Source: Pseudomonas sp. GM78 (GTDB lineage Bacteria; Pseudomonadota; Gammaproteobacteria; Pseudomonadales; Pseudomonadaceae). Taken from it: DNA of 58,705 nucleotides. Positions 51,914 to 58,705 of this stretch are shown piece after piece. The translations under genes and the position numbers were made by a program. The stretch is from contig NZ_AKJF01000070.1 of assembly GCF_000282475.1 (NCBI RefSeq), positions 1 through 58,705 of the forward strand, read 5' to 3'. The notes beneath the pieces are model-generated. The model was not told the DNA's origin and ran no database searches. It saw nothing but the letters and a program-made list of their open reading frames with translations. Position 1 is the stretch's first letter. Every line of letters begins with the position of its first letter.

Positions 51914-51928
51914 GTTTGTACGACAAAC
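51914..51928. promoter_or_regulatory. Inverted repeat, candidate fadBA operator
   Basis: GTTTG-TACGA-CAAAC is a perfect five-base inverted repeat 139 bases before fadB, with another CAAAC at 51892. PsrA, the fatty-acid-responsive repressor of Pseudomonas fadBA, binds CAAAC/GTTTG half-sites; the orientation here differs from its usual order, so the link is tentative. Confidence 0.35.
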
Positions 51929-52066
51929 AGCTCCTACAGAATCCCGACTATCGCGTTGGCGGGTGTGCCGGGTGGATAGGCGTAGCATCGACGAGTGACG
52001 TCCCTGCCAGCCATCCGCCTGCGTCCGGCGTGTACTGTTCAGCTTCCATATCGTGGAGATCAGTTG

Positions 52067-54214
52067 ATGATTTACGAAGGTAAAGCCATCACGGTTAAGG
52101 CTCTTGAAAGTGGCATCGTCGAACTGAAGTTCGACCTCAAGGGTGAGTCCGTCAACAAGTTCAACCGTCTAACCCTGAACGAACTGCGTCAGGCCGTGGA
52201 CGCCATCAAGGCAGATGCTTCGATCAAGGGTGTGATCGTCAGCAGTGGCAAGGACGTGTTCATCGTCGGCGCCGACATCACCGAATTCGTCGACAACTTC
52301 AAGCTGCCGGATGCAGAGCTTGTGGCTGGCAACCTCGAAGCCAACAAGATTTTCAGCGATTTCGAAGACCTCAACGTCCCGACTGTCGTCGCGATCAACG
52401 GCATCGCGCTGGGTGGCGGTCTGGAAATGTGCCTGGCAGCGGACTACCGCGTCATGTCGACCAAGGCCAAGGTCGGTCTGCCGGAAGTCAAGCTGGGCAT
52501 CTACCCGGGCTTTGGCGGCACCGTGCGCCTGCCGCGCCTGATCGGTACCGACAACGCCATCGAGTGGATTGCCGCCGGCAAGGAAAACCGTCCTGAAGAC
52601 GCGCTGAAAGTCGGCGCCGTCGATGCCGTGGTTGCTCCTGAAAAACTGCAGGAAGCTGCGCTGGAACTGATCAAGCGCGCCATTTCCGGCGAGTTCGACT
52701 ACAAGGCCAAGCGTCAGCCGAAGCTTGAAAAGCTCAAGCTGAACGCTATCGAGCAAATGATGGCCTTCGAAACCGCCAAGGGTTTCGTGGCAGGTCAAGC
52801 TGGCCCGAACTACCCGGCCCCGGTCGAAGCGATCAAGACCATCCAGAAAGCCGCGAACTTCGGTCGTGACAAGGCCCTGGAAATCGAAGCCGCCGGTTTC
52901 GTCAAACTGGCCAAGACCGCAGCTGCACAGAGCCTGATCGGCCTGTTCCTGAACGATCAGGAGCTGAAGAAAAAGGCCAAGGCCTACGACGAAATCGCCA
53001 AGGACGTGAAGCAGGCCGCCGTACTGGGCGCCGGCATCATGGGTGGCGGTATCGCCTATCAGTCGGCGTCCAAAGGCACGCCGATCCTGATGAAGGACAT
53101 CAACGAGCACGGTATCGAGCAGGGTCTGGCCGAAGCCGCCAAGCTGCTGGTTGGCCGCGTTGACAAAGGCCGCATGACTGCCGCGAAAATGGCTGAAGTG
53201 CTCAACGGCATTCGTCCGACCCTGTCCTACGGTGATTTCGGTCACGTGGATCTGGTGGTCGAAGCGGTCGTCGAGAACCCGAAGGTCAAGCAAGCCGTAC
53301 TGGCCGAAGTCGAAGACAAGGTCAAAGAGGACACCATCCTCGCCTCGAACACCTCGACCATTTCCATCAGCTTGCTGGCCAAGGCCCTCAAGCGTCCGGA
53401 AAACTTCGTCGGCATGCACTTCTTCAACCCGGTGCACATGATGCCGCTGGTGGAAGTGATCCGTGGCGAGAAGTCCAGCGAGCTGGCAGTGGCCACTACC
53501 GTTGCCTACGCCAAGAAAATGGGCAAGAACCCGATCGTGGTCAACGACTGCCCGGGCTTTTTGGTCAACCGCGTGCTGTTCCCGTATTTCGGCGGTTTCG
53601 CCAAGCTGGTCAGCGCCGGTGTGGACTTCGTGCGTATCGACAAGGTCATGGAGAAATTCGGCTGGCCAATGGGCCCGGCGTACCTGATGGACGTGGTCGG
53701 CATCGACACCGGCCACCACGGTCGCGACGTCATGGCTGAAGGCTTCCCGGATCGCATGAAGGACGACACCCGTTCGGCCGTGGACGTCCTCTACGAAGCC
53801 AAGCGCCTGGGCCAGAAGAACGGCAAGGGCTTCTACGCCTACGAGACCGACAAGAAGGGCAAGCAGAAGAAAGTCGCCGACCCGTCGGTACTGGAAGTGC
53901 TCAAGCCAATCGTCTTCGAACAGCGCGAAGTCAGCGACGAAGACATCATCAACTGGATGATGATCCCGCTGTGCCTGGAAACCGTGCGTTGCCTGGAAGA
54001 CGGCATTGTCGAAACCGCCGCCGAAGCCGACATGGGCCTGGTCTACGGTATCGGTTTCCCTCCATTCCGTGGCGGTGCGCTGCGCTACATCGATTCGCTC
54101 GGTGTTGCAGAGTTCGTTGCCCTGGCTGACCAGTACGCTGATTTGGGCGCGCTGTACCACCCGACCGCAAAACTGCGTGAAATGGCCAAGACTGGCCAAC
54201 GGTTCTTCGGTTAA
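52067..54214 (+). CDS. fadB: Fatty acid oxidation complex alpha subunit FadB
   Basis: A 715-residue multifunctional protein of exact family length. The enoyl-CoA hydratase/isomerase half has [13 protein letters not shown] with Glu120 and Glu140. The 3-hydroxyacyl-CoA dehydrogenase half has the NAD loop [12 protein letters not shown] and active-site [15 protein letters not shown]. It hydrates enoyl-CoA and oxidises L-3-hydroxyacyl-CoA, channelling to FadA. ATG 52067 after GGAGATCAG is chosen over a longer frame. First gene of fadBA. Confidence 0.97.
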   Translation: MIYEGKAITVKALESGIVELKFDLKGESVNKFNRLTLNELRQAVDAIKADASIKGVIVSSGKDVFIVGADITEFVDNFKLPDAELVAGNLEANKIFSDFEDLNVPTVVAINGIALGGGLEMCLAADYRVMSTKAKVGLPEVKLGIYPGFGGTVRLPRLIGTDNAIEWIAAGKENRPEDALKVGAVDAVVAPEKLQEAALELIKRAISGEFDYKAKRQPKLEKLKLNAIEQMMAFETAKGFVAGQAGPNYPAPVEAIKTIQKAANFGRDKALEIEAAGFVKLAKTAAAQSLIGLFLNDQELKKKAKAYDEIAKDVKQAAVLGAGIMGGGIAYQSASKGTPILMKDINEHGIEQGLAEAAKLLVGRVDKGRMTAAKMAEVLNGIRPTLSYGDFGHVDLVVEAVVENPKVKQAVLAEVEDKVKEDTILASNTSTISISLLAKALKRPENFVGMHFFNPVHMMPLVEVIRGEKSSELAVATTVAYAKKMGKNPIVVNDCPGFLVNRVLFPYFGGFAKLVSAGVDFVRIDKVMEKFGWPMGPAYLMDVVGIDTGHHGRDVMAEGFPDRMKDDTRSAVDVLYEAKRLGQKNGKGFYAYETDKKGKQKKVADPSVLEVLKPIVFEQREVSDEDIINWMMIPLCLETVRCLEDGIVETAAEADMGLVYGIGFPPFRGGALRYIDSLGVAEFVALADQYADLGALYHPTAKLREMAKTGQRFFG

Positions 54215-54240
54215 GCGTCCCAACTTTTGAGCGAGAGTGA

Positions 54241-55422
<1,182 letters not shown>

Positions 55423-55438
55423 GCGTTGCGTTGACGGA

Positions 55439-55470
55439 AGCCGGGGCCAAGTGCCCCGGTTTTTGTTTTT
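55439..55470 (+). terminator. Intrinsic terminator of fadBA
   Basis: The stem CCGGGGC / GCCCCGG with a five-base loop is followed by TTTTTGTTTTT, 18 bases past the fadA stop. Confidence 0.92.
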
Positions 55471-55519
55471 GCGGATTTTTTATTTTTTATTTCAAACTGA
55501 TTTGAGTGAGGGCCGAAGC

Positions 55520-55756
55520 ATGCCGATACAACCTGGGCTCTACCAACATTACAAAGGTCCGCAGTACCGTGTGTTCAGTATCGCGCGGCATTCGGAAACC
55601 GAGGAAGAAGTGGTCTTCTACCAAGCCCTGTATGGCGATTACGGCTTTTGGGTGCGCCCCTTGAGCATGTTCCTGGAGTCGGTCGAAGTTGACGGCGAAC
55701 AGGTGCCACGCTTTGCTTTGGTGCAGGCCGAACCGAGCATTTTTCCGCAGGTATAA
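55520..55756 (+). CDS. DUF1653-family small protein
   Basis: A 78-residue protein with the family pattern GLYQHYKGPQYRVFSIARHSE, a Tyr-rich core (VVFYQALYGDYGFWVRPLSMF) and a short acidic tail. The domain occurs widely as a stand-alone protein of unknown function. ATG 55520 is the family start. It lies between fadA and topA, as in P. aeruginosa. Confidence 0.88.
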   Translation: MPIQPGLYQHYKGPQYRVFSIARHSETEEEVVFYQALYGDYGFWVRPLSMFLESVEVDGEQVPRFALVQAEPSIFPQV

Positions 55757-55870
55757 GGGGAGTGCGCGCAGGACCCTGCGCTTGACCTCGCCTTGTAGCC
55801 ACTATATATAGCGGTGCCGCGTCAGGCGCCAACCGCCTTTCACTTCTAGAATTCAGGAATTTTCTGATCC

Positions 55871-58498
55871 ATGGGCAAATCGCTGGTCATTGTGGAATCC
55901 CCGGCTAAGGCCAAGACCATCAACAAGTATTTGGGCAACGAATACGTGGTGAAGTCGAGTATCGGCCATATCCGAGACCTGCCCACCAGCGGTTCGGCTA
56001 GCGCCAGCAAAGAGCCAGCCGCCAAGCGCGGCAAGGCTGCTGCGGGTGAAGCGCCGGCCTTGTCGCCGAAGGAAAAGGCGCGCAAGCAGCTGGTCGCGCG
56101 CATGGGTGTCGATCCCGATCATGGCTGGAAAGCCAAGTATGAGATCCTCCCGGGCAAGGAAAAGGTCATCGAAGAGCTGCGTCGGCTCGCCAAGGATGCT
56201 GACACCATCTATCTCGCAACCGACTTGGATCGCGAGGGGGAAGCCATTGCCTGGCACCTGCGCGAAGCCATCGGTGGTGACGACACCCGCTACAAGCGCG
56301 TGGTGTTCAACGAAATCACCAAGAAGGCAATCCAGGAAGCCTTCTCCCAGCCAGGCGAGCTGGACATCGATCGTGTCAACGCCCAGCAGGCGCGTCGCTT
56401 CCTCGACCGCGTGGTGGGTTACATGGTGTCGCCGCTGCTGTGGGCGAAGATCGCCCGTGGCCTGTCCGCCGGTCGGGTACAGTCGGTTGCCGTGAAGCTG
56501 GTGGTGGAGCGTGAGCGCGAAATCCGTGCGTTCATCCCGGAAGAGTACTGGGAAGTCCACGCCGACCTCGGCACCGCCAAGGGCGCGACCGTGCGTTTCG
56601 ACGTCGCTCGCGAGAAAGGCGAAGCCTTCAAGCCGCTGAACGAAGCCCAGGCCATGGCTGCACTGGAAAAGCTCAAGGCGTCCAGCTACAGCATCGTCAA
56701 GCGCGAAGACAAGCCGACCAGCAGCAAGCCGTCGGCACCGTTCATCACGTCCACCCTGCAACAGGCCGCGAGCAACCGCCTGGGCTTTGGCGTGAAGAAA
56801 ACCATGATGATGGCCCAGCGTCTGTACGAAGCCGGCTACATCACTTACATGCGTACCGACTCGACCAACCTCTCGGCCGATGCCGTGGCGATGGCGCGTA
56901 CCTATATTGAAGGCGAGTTCGGCAAGAAGTACCTGCCGGAAAACCCGAACGTCTACAGCAGCAAGGAAGGCGCCCAGGAGGCTCACGAAGCGATTCGTCC
57001 GTCCGACGCCAACACCGAGCCAAGCAAGCTGTCGGGCATGGAGCGTGATGCAGAACGGCTGTACGAGCTGATCTGGCGCCAGTTCCTCGCCTGCCAGATG
57101 CTGCCGGCGCAATACCTGTCGACGACCGTCACCGTCGGTGCCGGTGACTTCGAGCTGCGTGCCAAGGGCCGTATCCTCAAGTTCGACGGTTATACCCGCG
57201 TCATGCCGCAAATCGCCAAGCCGGGCGATGACGACGTGCTGCCGGACATGGCCCAGGGCGACGCGATGAAGCTGATCAAGCTTGATCCGACCCAGCACTT
57301 CACCAAGCCACCGGCGCGTTACTCGGAAGCCAGTCTGGTCAAGGAAATGGAAAAACGCGGTATCGGTCGTCCTTCGACCTACGCGGCGATCATTTCGACC
57401 ATCCAGGACCGCGGCTACGTGGCGCTGCACAACCGTCGTTTCTATTCGGAAAAGATGGGCGACATCGTCACCGAGCGCTTGTCGGAAAGCTTCTCCAACC
57501 TGATGGACTACGGCTTCACCGCCGGCATGGAAGAGCACCTCGATGACGTAGCCCAGGGCGAACGCGACTGGAAAAACGTGCTGGATGAGTTCTACGGCGA
57601 CTTCAAGAAGAAGCTCGAGGTAGCCGAGAGCCCGGAAAGTGGCATGCGTGCCAACCAGCCGGTGATGACGGACATTCCGTGCACCACCTGTGGTCGTCCG
57701 ATGCAGATTCGTACGGCGTCCACCGGTGTGTTCCTCGGTTGCTCCGGCTACAGCCTGCCACCGAAAGAGCGCTGCAAGGCGACCGTCAACCTGGTGCCGG
57801 GCGATGAAATCGCCGCGGACGACGAGGGTGAATCGGAATCGCTGGTGCTGCGCGGCAAGCACCGTTGCCCGATCTGCAGCACGGCGATGGACGCCTACCT
57901 GCTGGACGAGAAGCGCAAGCTGCACATCTGCGGTAACAACCCGGATTGCGACGGCTACGAAATCGAAGAGGGCACCTATCGCATCAAGGGCTATGAAGGT
58001 CCGAGCCTGGAATGCGACAAGTGCGGCAGCGAGATGCAACTCAAGACGGGCCGTTTCGGCAAGTTCTTCGGTTGCACCAACGCCACCTGCAAGAACACCC
58101 GTAAACTGTTGAAAAGCGGTGATGCGGCGCCGCCGAAGATGGACCCGGTGAAGATGCCTGAGCTGAAATGCGAAAAGGTCAACGACACCTACATCCTGCG
58201 CGACGGTGCCTCGGGCCTGTTCCTGGCCGCCAGCCAGTTCCCGAAAAACCGCGAGACCCGTGCGCCGCTGGTGATGGAGATCATCCCGCACAAGGATGAG
58301 ATCGATCCGAAGTACCACTTCCTCTGCGAAGCGCCAAAGAAAGATCCGGATGGCCTGCCTGCTGTGATCCGTTACAGTCGCAAGACCAAAGAGCAGTACG
58401 TGCAGACCGAAGTCGACGGTAAGCCGACTGGCTGGAAGGCGTTCTACGACGGTGGCAAGTGGAAGGTCGAGGACAAGCGACCGGCTGCCAAGACTTAA
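55871..58498 (+). CDS. topA: DNA topoisomerase I
   Basis: An 875-residue type IA topoisomerase. The Toprim domain opens with [17 protein letters not shown] and has the acidic [13 protein letters not shown]. The catalytic Tyr326 lies in [13 protein letters not shown]. The C-terminus carries three four-cysteine zinc modules (CTTCG.., CPIC.., CDKCG..) and a final basic domain. It relaxes negative supercoils. GGAATTTTCTGATCC precedes ATG; the frame and length match family members. Confidence 0.97.
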   Translation: MGKSLVIVESPAKAKTINKYLGNEYVVKSSIGHIRDLPTSGSASASKEPAAKRGKAAAGEAPALSPKEKARKQLVARMGVDPDHGWKAKYEILPGKEKVIEELRRLAKDADTIYLATDLDREGEAIAWHLREAIGGDDTRYKRVVFNEITKKAIQEAFSQPGELDIDRVNAQQARRFLDRVVGYMVSPLLWAKIARGLSAGRVQSVAVKLVVEREREIRAFIPEEYWEVHADLGTAKGATVRFDVAREKGEAFKPLNEAQAMAALEKLKASSYSIVKREDKPTSSKPSAPFITSTLQQAASNRLGFGVKKTMMMAQRLYEAGYITYMRTDSTNLSADAVAMARTYIEGEFGKKYLPENPNVYSSKEGAQEAHEAIRPSDANTEPSKLSGMERDAERLYELIWRQFLACQMLPAQYLSTTVTVGAGDFELRAKGRILKFDGYTRVMPQIAKPGDDDVLPDMAQGDAMKLIKLDPTQHFTKPPARYSEASLVKEMEKRGIGRPSTYAAIISTIQDRGYVALHNRRFYSEKMGDIVTERLSESFSNLMDYGFTAGMEEHLDDVAQGERDWKNVLDEFYGDFKKKLEVAESPESGMRANQPVMTDIPCTTCGRPMQIRTASTGVFLGCSGYSLPPKERCKATVNLVPGDEIAADDEGESESLVLRGKHRCPICSTAMDAYLLDEKRKLHICGNNPDCDGYEIEEGTYRIKGYEGPSLECDKCGSEMQLKTGRFGKFFGCTNATCKNTRKLLKSGDAAPPKMDPVKMPELKCEKVNDTYILRDGASGLFLAASQFPKNRETRAPLVMEIIPHKDEIDPKYHFLCEAPKKDPDGLPAVIRYSRKTKEQYVQTEVDGKPTGWKAFYDGGKWKVEDKRPAAKT

Positions 58499-58511
58499 TA
58501 GCCGCCAAACC

Positions 58512-58556
58512 GAAAAAGCCGCATGAGAACCTTCGGGTTTTCATGCGGCTTTTTTG
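58512..58556 (+). terminator. Intrinsic terminator of topA
   Basis: A long stem AAAAAGCCGCATGA / TCATGCGGCTTTTTT, extended through AACC-TTCG-GGTT, is followed by a T-run. It begins 14 bases past the topA stop. Confidence 0.92.
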
Positions 58557-58599
58557 TTTGCGTTGTCTGCGGGGTTCCGGCTTGCCGGCGAAGGCGGCC

Positions 58600-58705
58600 T
58601 GGCAGCCGACCTGGATTTTGTTGGCCGCGTACATATCCATTCCTGCGGTAACGGCCACCTATGGTTTCGCCCTTACGGCGAGTCACTTGGAAAAGCCCCA
58701 AGTAA
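58600..58705. repeat. Possible dispersed intergenic repeat at the right edge
   Basis: The minus-strand sequence near the edge (GGGGCTTTTCCAAGTGACTC, then GCCGTAAGGGCGAAACC) resembles a repeat I recall from many P. fluorescens intergenic regions. No convincing gene is present. Recall only; unchecked. Confidence 0.35.

Larger units (their letters stand above)
51453..52066. other. fadBA upstream region (614 bases)
   Basis: The region holds a group C REPIN (51475-51556), a hairpin with a minus-strand T-run (51585-51608), and AT-rich sequence from 51660 to 51920 that probably contains the fadBA promoter. Noted elements: TTGACA at 51850 inside the palindrome GACAATTGTC, and GTTTG-TACGA-CAAAC at 51914-51928. 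No protein frame with a believable start is present. Confidence 0.5.

Noticed and set aside
52169-54223. 684-residue open frame antisense to fadB
   Set aside because: Shadow frame created by codon bias on the opposite strand; no start signal.
55853-58318. 821-residue open frame antisense to topA
   Set aside because: High-GC antisense shadow of a certain gene; Val/Arg/His-rich composition and no family motif.

Overview
The window is a chromosomal segment of a Pseudomonas, most likely of the P. fluorescens group. Gene order from dnaX through anr, hemN, the cco clusters, aer, acnA, rlmM, pdxB, fadBA and topA follows the conserved Pseudomonas arrangement. Intergenic spaces carry the short inverted REP/REPIN sequences typical of fluorescent pseudomonads. 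Species assignment is inference from recall, not from a search.

Left region (1-8.6 kb): the tail of an unrecognised plus-strand gene, then a tightly coupled seven-gene minus-strand operon of visibly lower GC than its surroundings. Read 5' to 3' it encodes a HAD-UbiA fusion, a DprE1-like FAD oxidase, a DprE2-like SDR reductase, a large polytopic membrane protein (possible GT-C glycosyltransferase), an NAD-dependent epimerase, a UDP-galactopyranose-mutase-like flavoprotein and a GtrA-family membrane protein. This set matches the mycobacterial route to polyprenyl-phosphoryl-D-arabinofuranose (PRPP to polyprenyl-P-ribose-5-P, dephosphorylation, DprE1/E2 epimerisation, membrane translocation, transfer). 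A comparable pathway is known in P. aeruginosa group IV pilin strains. The acceptor here is unknown. This is the most interesting part of the window.

Middle region (8.6-32 kb): a periplasmic binding-like protein, dnaX-ybaB-recR with an MDR oxidoreductase, an acyl-CoA dehydrogenase and apt, followed by the microaerobic respiration block. That block holds anr (oxygen sensor), hemN (anaerobic haem synthesis), a TauE/SafE-like gene, ccoSIHG (cbb3 oxidase maturation) and two complete tandem cbb3 oxidase operons, ccoNOQP-1 and ccoNOQP-2. Anr-type boxes (TTGAT-N4-ATCAA family) lie upstream of hemN and ccoN2 (both perfect half-sites) and, with one mismatch, upstream of ccoG and ccoN1. Anr therefore probably coordinates haem supply, oxidase structural genes and assembly.

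Right region (32-58.7 kb): the aerotaxis receptor aer, a CPBP protease-like protein, acnA, rlmM, tusA, a MATE exporter, pdxB, a small conserved protein, an MsbA-like ABC exporter and a RAYT transposase gene broken by an in-frame stop. These are followed by a lytic transglycosylase, a Uup-like ABC-F protein, a universal stress protein, a small membrane-anchored protein, the fadBA beta-oxidation operon, a DUF1653-type protein and topA. Twelve REPIN-like inverted pairs in three sequence groups are scattered through the window; one sits directly beside the RAYT gene.
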